Shown: positions 35,361-43,940, counted from the stretch's first letter. The stretch: DNA of 64,000 nucleotides from Roseicyclus sp965662675 (GCF_965662675.1 NZ_CBFIIK010000002.1:1-64000), one strand, 5' to 3'. Translations and numbers: made by a program. The notes: generated by a model from the sequence alone, not told the origin.

Positions 35361-35978
35361 ATGTTTATGGTGTTGCCCCGTTCGGCCCGCCGCATGGCCT
35401 TGGCGATCGCCTTTTTGGCGCTGGCCTCGCTTTGTGCGCAATTCATCCATCTGCATCGGCGCGCCGATGTGCCGATGGCTGAAACCGCGTGGGACATGGC
35501 GCGCTATTTCACGATTTTGACCAATCTCTTGGTGGTGGTCACTTTCGCGGTGATCTCGCGCCCCGTAAGGGCTGGCTATGCCGCCGCTTGGCTGGCCGCA
35601 TTGAGTTTGGCGGCGATCATGTCCGGGTTGATCTACCATCTGGTGTTGGCCCATCTCGTCACATTCACCGGGCTGGGCTGGTGGGCCGATCATGGGCTGC
35701 ATAGCCTCACGCCTTTTGCCATCGCCTTTTGGTGGCTGATCCATGCGCCCAAGCAGCGTCTCGGTTACGCGGACCTGCCGATTTTCGTGCTGTGGCCGTC
35801 CATCTACGGGGCTTATGCGCTGGCGCGCGGGGCGGCGGACGGGACCTATCCCTATCCATTCATCGACCTGTCGGTCATGGCCCCGATCGCCGTGGCGACA
35901 TATCTGGTCGGGTTGTTGGTGCTGTTCTTGCTTTGTGGCGTCTTGATGATCTTGATCGGGCGTTTCGCCGACAGGTAA
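35361..35978 (+). CDS. Pr6Pr family membrane protein
   Basis: A 205-aa integral membrane protein with six hydrophobic segments. I recognise the Pr6Pr (FAR-17a/AIG1-like) pattern from RYFTILTNLLVVVTF (about residue 47), SGLIYHLVLAHL and the HSLTPFAIAFWWLI segment followed by YGAYALARG. Function unknown; a hydrolase activity on lipids has been reported for eukaryotic AIG1 relatives only. The ATG at 35361 is chosen because it directly precedes the first helix; the open frame extends far upstream through the recO start region. Confidence 0.8.
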   Translation: MFMVLPRSARRMALAIAFLALASLCAQFIHLHRRADVPMAETAWDMARYFTILTNLLVVVTFAVISRPVRAGYAAAWLAALSLAAIMSGLIYHLVLAHLVTFTGLGWWADHGLHSLTPFAIAFWWLIHAPKQRLGYADLPIFVLWPSIYGAYALARGAADGTYPYPFIDLSVMAPIAVATYLVGLLVLFLLCGVLMILIGRFADR

Positions 35979-35982
35979 GCAG

Positions 35983-36312
35983 CTATGCGAGGCCATCTTC
36001 GCCGAGCAGATGCCGCCCGGCGCGATCCTCGACCTCGATCACCCATAAATCGGGGTCGAAACCGCGTTGGCGATTGATCGCGCCATCCACCTCGGCCTCT
36101 GTCCCGGTGGCCAGCGCCATCCAACGGCTTTCACCGCTCATCGGATCGCTGCGGCGCTGAAAGGCCACCGCCGAACCGTCAAGCGTGCTGCATTTGACCA
36201 ACACAGCGCCTGCGGTCGCATCGCCGCGGGCCACGACGAAGGCCGGGATATCCGCCTGCCTGAGGCGGGCGAGATATGCATGAACCCAGAATTCGGCGGT
36301 CAGCCGCACCAT
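35983..36312 (-). CDS. DUF1491 family protein
   Basis: A 109-aa soluble protein. The family is recognised from RLTAEFWVHAYLARLRQADIPAFVVARGD (in parts, residues 3-20 and 21-31), the GDATAGAVLVKCSTL strand pair, ESRWMAL and the final DPDLWVIEVEDRAGRHLL. It has no known function and is found almost only in Alphaproteobacteria, typically beside era, as here (6 bases after the era stop). The close spacing suggests cotranscription with era. Confidence 0.88.
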   Translation of the reverse strand: MVRLTAEFWVHAYLARLRQADIPAFVVARGDATAGAVLVKCSTLDGSAVAFQRRSDPMSGESRWMALATGTEAEVDGAINRQRGFDPDLWVIEVEDRAGRHLLGEDGLA

Positions 36313-36318
36313 TGCGGG

Positions 36319-37224
36319 TCAATTCCCGTCGCGGAAATCGAGCCCCATCTCGGAATAGCGCTCGGCCTCGTCCAACCAGTTGGGGCGCACCTTGACCTGC
36401 AAGAACAGATGGACGCGACGGCCCATGAATTCCTCCAGCTCCTCGCGCGCGGCCTTGGAAACGGCCTTGATCGTCTCGCCGCCCTTGCCCAGCAAGATCC
36501 CCTTGTGCCCGTCGCGCGACACATAGACGATCTGGTCGATCCGGGCCGAGCCATCCTTGCGCTCTTCCCAATTCTCGGTCTCGACGGTTAGCTGATAGGG
36601 CAGCTCTTCATGCAAGCGCAGCGTCAGCTTCTCGCGGGTGATCTCGGCTGCGATCATCCGCATCGGCAGATCGGCGATCTGGTCCTCGGGGTAAAGCCAA
36701 GGCTCTTCGGGTAGGGATTGGCCAAGCCATGCACGGAGATCCGCGACGCCATAGCCTTTCTCAGCCGAGATCATATATGTGCGCTCGAAGGCGAATGCTG
36801 CGTTCATCTCCTCGGTCAGCTTCAGCAGCGTGGGTGCCTCGACCCGGTCGATCTTGTTGACCGCCAAGGCCACGCGCCGCCCACGGGCCCTTTCTTGCAT
36901 TGCGGCCAGAATGGCCTTGACCCCTTCGGTCATGCCGCGATGCGCCTCGATCAGCAGCACGATGATATCGGCATCCGCGGCACCGCCCCATGCGGCGGCG
37001 ACCATTGCACGGTCCAGCCTTCTGCGCGGTTGGAACAGGCCCGGCGTATCGACGAAAACGATCTGTGCGTCACCCTCGATGGCAACGCCACGGATGCGCG
37101 CGCGCGTTGTCTGCACCTTATGTGTCACGATCGAGACCTTGGCCCCCACCATCCGGTTGAGCAGCGTGGATTTGCCCGCATTGGGCTCTCCGATCAGGGC
37201 GACGAAACCGGCACGGGTGGTCAT
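36319..37224 (-). CDS. era: GTPase Era
   Basis: A 301-aa GTPase needed for maturation of 16S rRNA and 30S assembly. The G domain has G1 GEPNAGKST (12-20), the switch TTRARIRG, G3 DTPGLF and G4 NKID; the C-terminal KH domain contains GKGGETIKAVSKAAREELEEFM. The ATG at 37224 opens with MTTRAGFVALIGEPNAGK; the frame extends upstream but without homology. In the standard order it follows rnc; here argC on the other strand lies between rnc and era. Confidence 0.96.
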   Translation of the reverse strand: MTTRAGFVALIGEPNAGKSTLLNRMVGAKVSIVTHKVQTTRARIRGVAIEGDAQIVFVDTPGLFQPRRRLDRAMVAAAWGGAADADIIVLLIEAHRGMTEGVKAILAAMQERARGRRVALAVNKIDRVEAPTLLKLTEEMNAAFAFERTYMISAEKGYGVADLRAWLGQSLPEEPWLYPEDQIADLPMRMIAAEITREKLTLRLHEELPYQLTVETENWEERKDGSARIDQIVYVSRDGHKGILLGKGGETIKAVSKAAREELEEFMGRRVHLFLQVKVRPNWLDEAERYSEMGLDFRDGN

Positions 37225-37363
37225 GGGATATGTCCTTGGGATCTCTGCTTGTGGTCCTAGCCCATCGCGGGCGCATTTGCCACAGTCCACAGTTGCGTCA
37301 ATCCGGGCTTTGGCTGTATGCGCGCATTGTTCAATCACCCACGCGGCGTGGAAAGGCATGATC

Positions 37364-38278
37364 ATGGCGGCAAAGGTTTTCATCGATGGCGAAGTCGGCA
37401 CGACGGGGTTGCAGATCCGCGCCCGCCTTGCGCGTCGCGATGATATCAGCCTGATCTCCTTGGCCGAGGCGGACCGCAAATCGCGCGATGCCCGTCTTGA
37501 TGCTTTCGCGGCCGCAGATGTGGCGATCTTGTGCCTGCCCGATGCGGCGGTCCATGAGATCGCTGCCGAACTGCAGGCTTTGCCGTGCCGGGTGATCGAC
37601 GCCTCGACCGCGCATCGAACAGATCCCGCTTGGGAATTCGGCTTCGCCGAGCTTGACGCAGGCGCGCGCGCCCGGATCGCGGCCGCGAAATATGTCTCTA
37701 ACCCCGGATGCTATTCCACGGGTGCCATCGCGCTGCTGAGGCCGATGATTGATGCCGGGCTGATCGCGCCCGATCACCCGATCACGATCAACGCGATCTC
37801 GGGCTATTCCGGCGGCGGCAAGGCCATGATCGCCGAGTTTGAAGCCGGTGCGGTCACGGGTGGTTTCGTCTATGGCACCGCGCAACAGCACAAGCATCTG
37901 CCCGAGATCGTGGCGCGTGCTGGGCTCAGCCGCAAACCGATCTTTGTGCCGCAGGTGGGCCAATTCGCCCAAGGCATGATCGTGCAAGTGCCACTGCACC
38001 TTGCGCCCGGCGGGCCAGCGGCCGCGCTGGATGCGCTGCGCGCCCATTATACCGGTCAGCATTTCGTGCAGGTTGTCGACCGCGCCGACATGGGTGACCG
38101 GATCAACCCGCAGCGCCTCAACAACACCAATATGATGGAATTGACCGTCGATGGTGATGCTGACACCGGGGCCACCGTTCTGATTGCCGTGCTCGACAAT
38201 CTGGGCAAGGGGGCATCGGGGGCGGCGGTGCAGAACCTCAACCTGCTATTGGGCCTGAATGAGGCGGTGGGGCTTTAG
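37364..38278 (+). CDS. argC: N-acetyl-gamma-glutamyl-phosphate reductase, type 2
   Basis: A 304-aa NADPH-dependent reductase making N-acetylglutamate semialdehyde for arginine synthesis. The short form (type 2, about 310 aa) is shown by the start MAAKVFIDGEVGTTGLQI, the catalytic Cys in VSNPGCYSTGAI (about residue 114), SGYSGGGKAM and the HKHLPEI segment. The ATG at 37364 lies 7 bases after GAAAGG. It stands alone between two minus-strand genes of the lepB-rnc-era cluster and is followed by a repeat-type hairpin element. Confidence 0.95.
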   Translation: MAAKVFIDGEVGTTGLQIRARLARRDDISLISLAEADRKSRDARLDAFAAADVAILCLPDAAVHEIAAELQALPCRVIDASTAHRTDPAWEFGFAELDAGARARIAAAKYVSNPGCYSTGAIALLRPMIDAGLIAPDHPITINAISGYSGGGKAMIAEFEAGAVTGGFVYGTAQQHKHLPEIVARAGLSRKPIFVPQVGQFAQGMIVQVPLHLAPGGPAAALDALRAHYTGQHFVQVVDRADMGDRINPQRLNNTNMMELTVDGDADTGATVLIAVLDNLGKGASGAAVQNLNLLLGLNEAVGL

Positions 38279-38296
38279 CGCTGCCTGCCTTCATCT

Positions 38297-38342
38297 TTGC
38301 TTTCGAAATACTCTAGGGGGTCCGGGGGGCGAAGCCCCCCGG
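38297..38342 (-). repeat. intergenic hairpin element, copy A
   Basis: Read on the minus strand it is a perfect 9-bp hairpin (38322-38330 with 38334-38342, GAA/TTC loop) followed by ACCCCCTAGAGTATTTCGAAA. Copy B at 54851-54905 has the same plan: GC-rich hairpin, C-run, GAG(T/G)ATATTT-like core, GAAA. Both copies lie exactly between two convergent genes (argC/rnc here). It may act as a bidirectional terminator or 3'-end stabiliser of the REP type. Confidence 0.65.
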
Positions 38343-38376
38343 CGCGTCGCCGGGCAACGCGCGGGCAAACCCTTTC

Positions 38377-39060
38377 TCACCCCGCGCTCATCCGATCAAG
38401 CAATGCTTTTGCCGCGGCTTGTTCGGCCTGTCGCTTGACCCGACCTTCGGCGCGGGCGGCTTGACCATCGGCCAGCCGTGCCTCGACCTGGAAGACAGGC
38501 GCATGATCCGGCCCCTCGCGCGATAATTCGCGATAGGCGGGTGGCGGCATGCCGCGGGCCTGCGCCCATTCCTGAAGGGCTGTCTTGGCGTCGCGCGCAT
38601 CCTCGGCCACGCCTGCCACGCGCGCGCCCCAAAGCCTCAGCACCATGGCGCGCGCCGCCTCGAACCCACCATCCAGGTAGACCGCCGCGATCACCGCTTC
38701 CATCGCATCGCCCAAAAGGGCGGTCTTGCGCCGCCCACCCGTCGATGTCTCGGATTTACCAAGCCGCAGCACCGCACCCAGATCAAGCTCGCGCGCCACC
38801 TCGGCGCATGTTTCCTTGCGCACCAACGCATTGAAGCGCGGGGCAAGCTGGCCTTCGCTGGCATCACCGTCTTGGGCCAGAACCGCCTCGGCCATCACCA
38901 AGCCAAGAATACGGTCGCCCAAGAATTCCAGCCGCTGGTTGTCCGGGCGCGTCGCGGAAGAGAGGGAAGAATGCGTAAGCGCACGGGTGATCAACTCGGG
39001 CTGGGCAAAGCGATGACCCAGCCGGTCGCAAAACGCCTCAAGCTCGCGCGCCAGTTTCAC
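38377..39060 (-). CDS. rnc: ribonuclease III
   Basis: A 227-aa double-stranded RNA endonuclease that processes rRNA precursors and structured mRNAs. The catalytic signature NQRLEFLGDRILGLV (about residue 44) holds the acidic residues, and a second site GDAMEAVIAAVYLDGG follows near 120; the C-terminal dsRNA-binding domain ends with EQAAAKALLDRM. I start at the GTG at 39060, which overlaps the lepB stop (GTGA) with GAGGCGATC upstream; an ATG at 39093 is the alternative. Confidence 0.96.
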   Translation of the reverse strand: MKLARELEAFCDRLGHRFAQPELITRALTHSSLSSATRPDNQRLEFLGDRILGLVMAEAVLAQDGDASEGQLAPRFNALVRKETCAEVARELDLGAVLRLGKSETSTGGRRKTALLGDAMEAVIAAVYLDGGFEAARAMVLRLWGARVAGVAEDARDAKTALQEWAQARGMPPPAYRELSREGPDHAPVFQVEARLADGQAARAEGRVKRQAEQAAAKALLDRMSAG

Positions 39061-39842
39061 TCGATCGCCTCGAAGAACCGGTCCGACCGCCATGTCCAGA
39101 AATAGACCATGCGTCGCCCCGCCGACGAGAACATCACCCGATCCGCGCGACCGAGGATATTCTCGAACGGCACAAAGCCCACACCGCCGATCGACTGCGG
39201 AAAGCGCGAGTCGACCGAGTTGTCGCGGTTGTCGCCCATCATGAAATAGTGACCTTCGGGCACGATGAATTCAGGCGTATCATCGCCCCGGCTTCCATCG
39301 GTGATGTTCAAGATCGCATGGCTTACACCGTCGGGCAGTGTCTCGGTGAAGCGTGGTTTCTCGCAGACCCCGCCCGCACCGACAGGCGCATTGGCGCAGC
39401 GCGGCGGCAGGCCTTGCGGCCCTTGCGGCGCAAAAGTCTCCAAAAACGGCGCGGTGGCGACCATGTCGGCGGCCGTTCCGTTAAGATGCAACACGCCGCG
39501 GATCATCTGGACCCGGTCACCTGGAAGGCCGATCACTCGCTTGATGAAATCGGTGCCTTCCGTGGGGTGGCGAAACACCACGACATCGCCGCGGTCAGGC
39601 TCGTGCGCGAAAAGCCGCCCCTCGAACGGGCACATGGAAAACGGGCAGGAATGGCGCGAATAGCCGTAAGCCATCTTGTTGACGAAGAGGAAATCACCGA
39701 TCAGCAGCGTATCTTTCATCGAGCCCGACGGGATCCAGAAGGGCTGGAAGAACAGGGTACGGAACACACCGGCGATCAGCAGCGCGTAGACGATCGTCTT
39801 CACCGTCTCCAAGATACCGTCTTGTTTGGCCGCTGCCGCCAT
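39057..39842 (-). CDS. lepB: signal peptidase I
   Basis: A 261-aa inner-membrane protease that removes signal peptides. One transmembrane segment (about residues 16-34) is followed by box B with the catalytic Ser in WIPSGSMKDTLLIGD, box D with the catalytic Lys in GDVVVFRHPTEGTDFIKRVIGLPGD, (shown as DFIKRVIGLPGD) and box E MGDNRDNSVDSR. The ATG at 39842 follows AAGGCAGGG; upstream in-frame ATGs lack a ribosome site. It is followed by rnc with a 4-base overlap. Confidence 0.96.
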   Translation of the reverse strand: MAAAAKQDGILETVKTIVYALLIAGVFRTLFFQPFWIPSGSMKDTLLIGDFLFVNKMAYGYSRHSCPFSMCPFEGRLFAHEPDRGDVVVFRHPTEGTDFIKRVIGLPGDRVQMIRGVLHLNGTAADMVATAPFLETFAPQGPQGLPPRCANAPVGAGGVCEKPRFTETLPDGVSHAILNITDGSRGDDTPEFIVPEGHYFMMGDNRDNSVDSRFPQSIGGVGFVPFENILGRADRVMFSSAGRRMVYFWTWRSDRFFEAIE

Positions 39843-39918
39843 GATGCCCTGCCTTTTCATGATGCTGTCGTGCGCGGTCTTGGGCCAGCCCTGCGCCTGA
39901 GTCAAGAAATCTGGCGGA

Positions 39919-40542
39919 TCAGTTCCGCGGCGGGCGCGCCTTGTAGACGGGAAGCTGCCAGCCAAAGAGCAGCGATCCAGCACGCAGTGCAAAGCAGATG
40001 ACCAGACAAGCCGCCAGCGACACGGCCTGCGAGGGCCAAAGCGCATCGGCGATCACCGCCGCACCGCCCCCGGCCAAGGCGGCGGTGACGTAAAGCTTGC
40101 CCGTGCGAATGAGCAGCGGCACCTCATTGGCGACAATGTCGCGCAAGAGCCCGCCGAAACACCCCGTTGTGATGCCCATGATCAAGATGATCGGCACGCT
40201 TTGCCCGGTCTCGGTCGCTGCGCGCACGCCGGCTGCAACCGCGATGGGCAGGGCCAGCGCATCGAGCCATGTCAGCACCCGCTGGCGGCTTTCCAAAAGA
40301 TGGGCGGTGAAAAACACCAGCACAGCGGCAGCACAGGCGATGGCCAGCGGGATGGGATCGGCGATCCAGAACACCGGATTGCGATCAAGCAACAGGTCAC
40401 GCACCGTGCCGCCACCCAATGCCGTCAGGCTGGCGAGAAAGGCGAAACCGATCAGGTCGAGCTGTGCGCGCGATGCGGCCAAGGCGCCGGTCAAGGCAAA
40501 GACCAGAACGGCCGTGTAATCGAGGGCTGTCAGCACGCTCAT
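39919..40542 (-). CDS. trimeric intracellular cation channel (TRIC) family protein
   Basis: A 207-aa membrane protein with about seven hydrophobic segments, two repeats of the TRIC/UPF0126 unit. The repeats show GALAASRAQLDLIGFAFLA with GGGTVRDLLL in the first and GCFGGLLRDIVANEVPLLIR in the second (GGxxRD core in each). Prokaryotic TRIC proteins form trimeric monovalent cation channels; the physiological role is not settled. The ATG overlaps the rnhA stop. Confidence 0.9.
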   Translation of the reverse strand: MSVLTALDYTAVLVFALTGALAASRAQLDLIGFAFLASLTALGGGTVRDLLLDRNPVFWIADPIPLAIACAAAVLVFFTAHLLESRQRVLTWLDALALPIAVAAGVRAATETGQSVPIILIMGITTGCFGGLLRDIVANEVPLLIRTGKLYVTAALAGGGAAVIADALWPSQAVSLAACLVICFALRAGSLLFGWQLPVYKARPPRN

Positions 40543-40988
40543 TTGAAAGGTTTCATGCCCGCGCGTGCCAATTCATCGGCGCGTTCGTTTTCGGGGTGTC
40601 CAGCATGGCCCTTGACCCATTCCCATGTCACGCGGTGGCGCGCTTGCGCTGCGTCAAGCCGCTGCCAAAGCTCGATGTTCTTGACTGGCTTGTTGGTCGA
40701 GGTTTTCCAGCCGTTGCGCTTCCATCCGTGGATCCAGCCGGTCACGCCGTTCTTCACATATGCGCTGTCGGTCACGATCGTGATGGTCGAGGGCCGTTCC
40801 AGCGCCTCGAGGGCGGCGATGGCGGCCAAAAGCTCCATCCGGTTGTTTGTGGTGTCGGCCTCGCCGCCACTCAGTTCGCGCTCTTTGACGACGCTATCGC
40901 CATCCTTGGCCTGCAAGAGCGCGCCCCAGCCCCCGGGGCCGGGATTGCCGGAACAGGCCCCGTCTGTATAGGCGAACAATTCAGGCAT
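40539..40988 (-). CDS. rnhA: ribonuclease HI
   Basis: A 149-aa enzyme that cleaves RNA in RNA-DNA hybrids. The DEDD catalytic set is visible: D9 in YTDGACSGNPGPGGW, E in NNRMELLAAI, D in VTDSAYV and the last D in NERADELA; the basic handle KRNGWKT is present. The length matches E. coli RNase HI (155 aa). It overlaps the TRIC gene by 4 bases and follows the DUF3429 gene after 9 bases, so the three may be cotranscribed. Confidence 0.96.
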   Translation of the reverse strand: MPELFAYTDGACSGNPGPGGWGALLQAKDGDSVVKERELSGGEADTTNNRMELLAAIAALEALERPSTITIVTDSAYVKNGVTGWIHGWKRNGWKTSTNKPVKNIELWQRLDAAQARHRVTWEWVKGHAGHPENERADELARAGMKPFK

Positions 40989-40997
40989 CCGCCGTCC

Positions 40998-41447
40998 TCA
41001 TGCCAGAACACCGATGCCAAGGCACACCACGACAACCGTGGTCAGCAGCAGGCGCAGGCGCATCCACCATGCGGGCGCGAGGCCTTGGCGGGCTGCGCTC
41101 AGATCGATCGCCAAGAGCGAGACAAAGCCCATGATCAGCATCAAGAGGCTTGCGCGCGGCTCGGCGAAGGCGGTGAGAAAGACGAAAATCGCCGGTAGCA
41201 CGGAGAGCGCGTAAAACATCGCGGCTTGCGGCCCGTCCGCCTTGGCGGCGAAGCCCCAGATCACCCCCGCCATGAAGCATAGAATGACGATGCCGTAGAT
41301 CTGCAACAAGGCATGGCCGGCATGGTTGACGCTCCAAAACCGGCCCAATCCGCCAAGCGCGGGCCACACCACCGACAACGCCCCGTAGAGGAAGGGCAAG
41401 AGGCCAGCAAGGCCAAGGATCAGGGCAGGGGCGGGGATGCGGTTCAT
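40998..41447 (-). CDS. DUF3429 family membrane protein
   Basis: A 149-aa protein with five hydrophobic segments. The family is recognised from the start NRIPAPALILGLAGLLPFLYGAL (in part), the YGIVILCFMAGVIWGF helix (about residues 50-66) and RLRLLLTTVVVVCLGIGVLA at the end. No function is known. The ATG at 41447 begins right before the first helix; the longer frame to 41516 runs back into a palindromic intergenic element. Confidence 0.8.
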   Translation of the reverse strand: MNRIPAPALILGLAGLLPFLYGALSVVWPALGGLGRFWSVNHAGHALLQIYGIVILCFMAGVIWGFAAKADGPQAAMFYALSVLPAIFVFLTAFAEPRASLLMLIMGFVSLLAIDLSAARQGLAPAWWMRLRLLLTTVVVVCLGIGVLA

Positions 41448-41491
41448 GGGTGGTTTGTGCATCGCGATGGATGCCGCGGCAAGGGATGTGC

Positions 41492-41513
41492 CGGATTTTC
41501 GTACGAAAATCCG
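41492..41513. repeat. perfect 22-bp palindrome
   Basis: CGGATTTTCGTACGAAAATCCG reads the same on both strands over 22 bases. It lies between DUF3429 and ispH, 39 bases after the ispH stop in its direction of travel and 45 bases before the DUF3429 start. A hairpin GCGA-TTTT-TCGC follows nearby (41520-41531). It could fold as a cruciform or hairpin, act as an ispH terminator, or be an operator. I recall similar GATTTTCGTACGAAAATC sequences as intergenic repeats in this order but cannot confirm. Confidence 0.75.
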
Positions 41514-41552
41514 CAAAGTGCGATTTTTCGCATGGGAAATCGGTAGCTCGGC

Positions 41553-42503
41553 TCAGGCCGTTTCGCGCAAGACCCGCGGCACCTTGAATTCCACGTTCTC
41601 TTCGGCGGTCACGACGGGTTGGACCGTCACCGCAAAGCGTTCGCGAAAGGCGTCGATGACCTCATTGACCAGCACCTCGGGCGCACTGGCGCCTGCCGTG
41701 ATCCCCAAGCTGCGGATTCCTTCGAGCGCGCGCCAATCGATATCAGTGGCGCGCTGCACCAGCTGGGCATAGCCGCATCCGCCGCGTGCGCCCACCTCGA
41801 CCAGCCGTTTTGAGTTCGAGGAATTCGGCGCGCCCACCACCAGCATCGCATCGCAGAGCGGGGCCATGGCCTTGACCGCTTCCTGCCGATTGGTGGTGGC
41901 GTAGCAGATATCTTCTTTGTGTGGGCCGACGATGGCGGGAAAGCGCGCTTTCAACGCCGCGACGATATCGGCGGTATCATCGACGCTGAGTGTGGTTTGC
42001 GTCACGAAGGCCAGCCGCGCGGGATCGCGCACATCGACTCTCTGCACATCCTCGACCGTTTCGACCAACAGCACCTCGCCCTCTGGCAACTGGCCCATCG
42101 TCCCGATCGTCTCGGGGTGGCCTTCATGGCCGATCATGATCATCTGCAACCCGTTCTCGTGATGGCGCGCGGCCTCGATATGTACCTTGCTGACCAGCGG
42201 GCAGGTGGCATCGACGAAGAGCATCTGGCGCGCCGAGGCTGCGGCGGGAACGGATTTCGGCACGCCATGGGCCGAAAAGATCACCGGGCGGTCGAGCGGG
42301 CAATCATCCAGCTCTTCGACAAAGACCGCCCCCTTGGCGCGCAGGTCATCGACGACATATTTGTTATGCACGATCTCGTGGCGGACATAGACGGGCGCGC
42401 CCCATTTCTCGAGTGCCATCTCGACGATCTTGATCGCGCGATCCACGCCCGCGCAGAACCCGCGCGGTGCGGCAAGGTGGATGGTGAGCGGCGGCTTGGT
42501 CAT
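41553..42503 (-). CDS. ispH: 4-hydroxy-3-methylbut-2-enyl diphosphate reductase
   Basis: A 316-aa iron-sulfur enzyme making IPP and DMAPP, the last step of the MEP isoprenoid pathway. The three cluster Cys are in APRGFCAGVDRAI (about C16), VDATCPLVSKVH (about C100) and the later ICYATTNRQ region; substrate-binding motifs SNSKRLVE and AGASAPEVLVNEV are present. The ATG at 42503 is preferred; 13 extra codons upstream lack homology. Standard length. Confidence 0.96.
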   Translation of the reverse strand: MTKPPLTIHLAAPRGFCAGVDRAIKIVEMALEKWGAPVYVRHEIVHNKYVVDDLRAKGAVFVEELDDCPLDRPVIFSAHGVPKSVPAAASARQMLFVDATCPLVSKVHIEAARHHENGLQMIMIGHEGHPETIGTMGQLPEGEVLLVETVEDVQRVDVRDPARLAFVTQTTLSVDDTADIVAALKARFPAIVGPHKEDICYATTNRQEAVKAMAPLCDAMLVVGAPNSSNSKRLVEVGARGGCGYAQLVQRATDIDWRALEGIRSLGITAGASAPEVLVNEVIDAFRERFAVTVQPVVTAEENVEFKVPRVLRETA

Positions 42504-42663
42504 ATCTGGCCTCGGGCGGCTTGGGATTGGGTCGGATTGCAACCAGAGGTAAGTGTTTCGCGGGCTTGCGTCCAGCGTTTGGGCGCGGCTGCCGCATGAT
42601 CAAGCCAAGCGAGGATCTTGTGCGCCCAGCGCATCTGCGGGCAGACCGGCCCATGGCAGGTGC

Positions 42664-43239
42664 TCATGCATCTTCATCATCGCCGGGTCGATTGCGATCG
42701 TCGCGCGGCTCGCGCGGCGGTCGACCGATCGTCTCGCGCAACTCGTCCAGCTCGATGAAATTATCGGCCTGGCGGCGTAACTCGTCCGAGATCATCGGTG
42801 GCTGCGAGCGAATCGTCGACACGACCGAAACGCGGCACCCCTTGCGTTGCAAAGCCTCGACCAAGGAACGGAAATCGCCGTCGCCCGAGAACAGCACGAT
42901 GTGATCGACATGTTCGGCCGTTTCCATCGCGTCGACGGCCAGTTCGATATCCATGTTTCCCTTGATTTTGCGCCGACCTTGGCTGTCGGTGAATTCCTTG
43001 GCCGGCTTGGTCACGATGGTGAAGCCGTTGTAGTTCAGCCAATCGACCAGCGGGCGGATCGGCGAGAAATCATCGTTCTCCAACAAGGCGGTGTAGTAAA
43101 AGGCGCGCAAAAGCTTGCCGCGTTGCATGAACTCGCTGCGCAGGCGTTTGTAATCCATGTCGAAGCCGAGCGCTTTGGCGGCGGCATAGAGGTTGGCACC
43201 ATCGATGAATAATGCAAGACGCTCGTCGCGGTAGAACAT
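42664..43239 (-). CDS. NYN domain (LabA/DUF88) protein
   Basis: A 191-aa protein with a PIN-like NYN domain. Conserved acidic residues lie in LALFIDGANLYAAAKALG (D11), GNMDIELAVDAME (about 95-107) and LFSGDGDFRSLVEAL (about 115-129), a set typical of NYN nucleases acting on RNA. The C-terminus is charged and Pro-rich. The precise substrate is unknown. The ATG at 43239 is the first start giving a family-like N-terminus; it is divergent from folK. Confidence 0.88.
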   Translation of the reverse strand: MFYRDERLALFIDGANLYAAAKALGFDMDYKRLRSEFMQRGKLLRAFYYTALLENDDFSPIRPLVDWLNYNGFTIVTKPAKEFTDSQGRRKIKGNMDIELAVDAMETAEHVDHIVLFSGDGDFRSLVEALQRKGCRVSVVSTIRSQPPMISDELRRQADNFIELDELRETIGRPPREPRDDRNRPGDDEDA

Positions 43240-43343
43240 GATCGAATTTCCTTGGGCAATACTGGTCTGAAAATCGGTTTGCGGGTCTCTTTGCGCAGGT
43301 GTCGCGCTGGGCCCTGTGCGAGATGATGGGGAGTAATCGACTT

Positions 43344-43940
43344 TTGAACGGATCTGCTGAAAATCGCACCGCAGCGCGGGCATTGTTGGCTTTCGGCGGG
43401 AATCTTGCGCATTCTGGCCAGCTTCCGCAAGAGATCTTGCACCATGCAGCCACCATGCTTGCCGACCGCGTGGATCAGCCGATCGTGATGAGCAAGCACT
43501 ATCGCACGCCCGCGTTTCCCGTGGGGTCGGGGCCGGACTTCGTGAATGCCGCCGCCGCCATGGATTGGCATGGCACAGCTGATGATCTTTTGGCGCTTTT
43601 GCATGAGATCGAGGCCGCGCTGGGCCGCACCCGCCGCAACCGGTGGGAGGCGCGGATCATGGATATCGATCTGATCGCGCTGGACGCCGAGGTGAGGCCC
43701 GATGCCCAAACCCAGAGACTTTGGGCCAATTTGCCGATGGACCATGCCGCCGTCCAAACGCCCACGCAGTTGATCTTGCCGCATCCCCGCATGGCCGAGC
43801 GCAGCTTTGTCCTCGTGCCTTTGGCCGATGTCGCGCCCGATTGGTGCCATCCGCTGACGGGGTTGAGCGTGGCACAGATGCTTGCCGCCCGCCCCGCGAC
43901 CGAGCGTGCCAGTGTGGTCGCGCTTGATTGGAACCCCTGA
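43344..43940 (+). CDS. folK: 2-amino-4-hydroxy-6-hydroxymethyldihydropteridine diphosphokinase
   Basis: A 198-aa enzyme that pyrophosphorylates hydroxymethyl-dihydropterin in folate synthesis. Evidence: ALLAFGGNLAHSG at the start, SKHYRTPAFPVGSGPDFVNAAAAM, the family signature RRNRWEARIMDIDLIALD (Mg-binding D-I-D) and LPHPRMAERSFVLVPLADVAPDW. The start is uncertain: a TTG at 43344 follows GGGGAG with 9-base spacing and gives a normal N-terminus, while ATGs at 43323 and 43326 lack a ribosome site. It lies next to rpoZ, as in relatives. Confidence 0.9.
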   Translation: MNGSAENRTAARALLAFGGNLAHSGQLPQEILHHAATMLADRVDQPIVMSKHYRTPAFPVGSGPDFVNAAAAMDWHGTADDLLALLHEIEAALGRTRRNRWEARIMDIDLIALDAEVRPDAQTQRLWANLPMDHAAVQTPTQLILPHPRMAERSFVLVPLADVAPDWCHPLTGLSVAQMLAARPATERASVVALDWNP

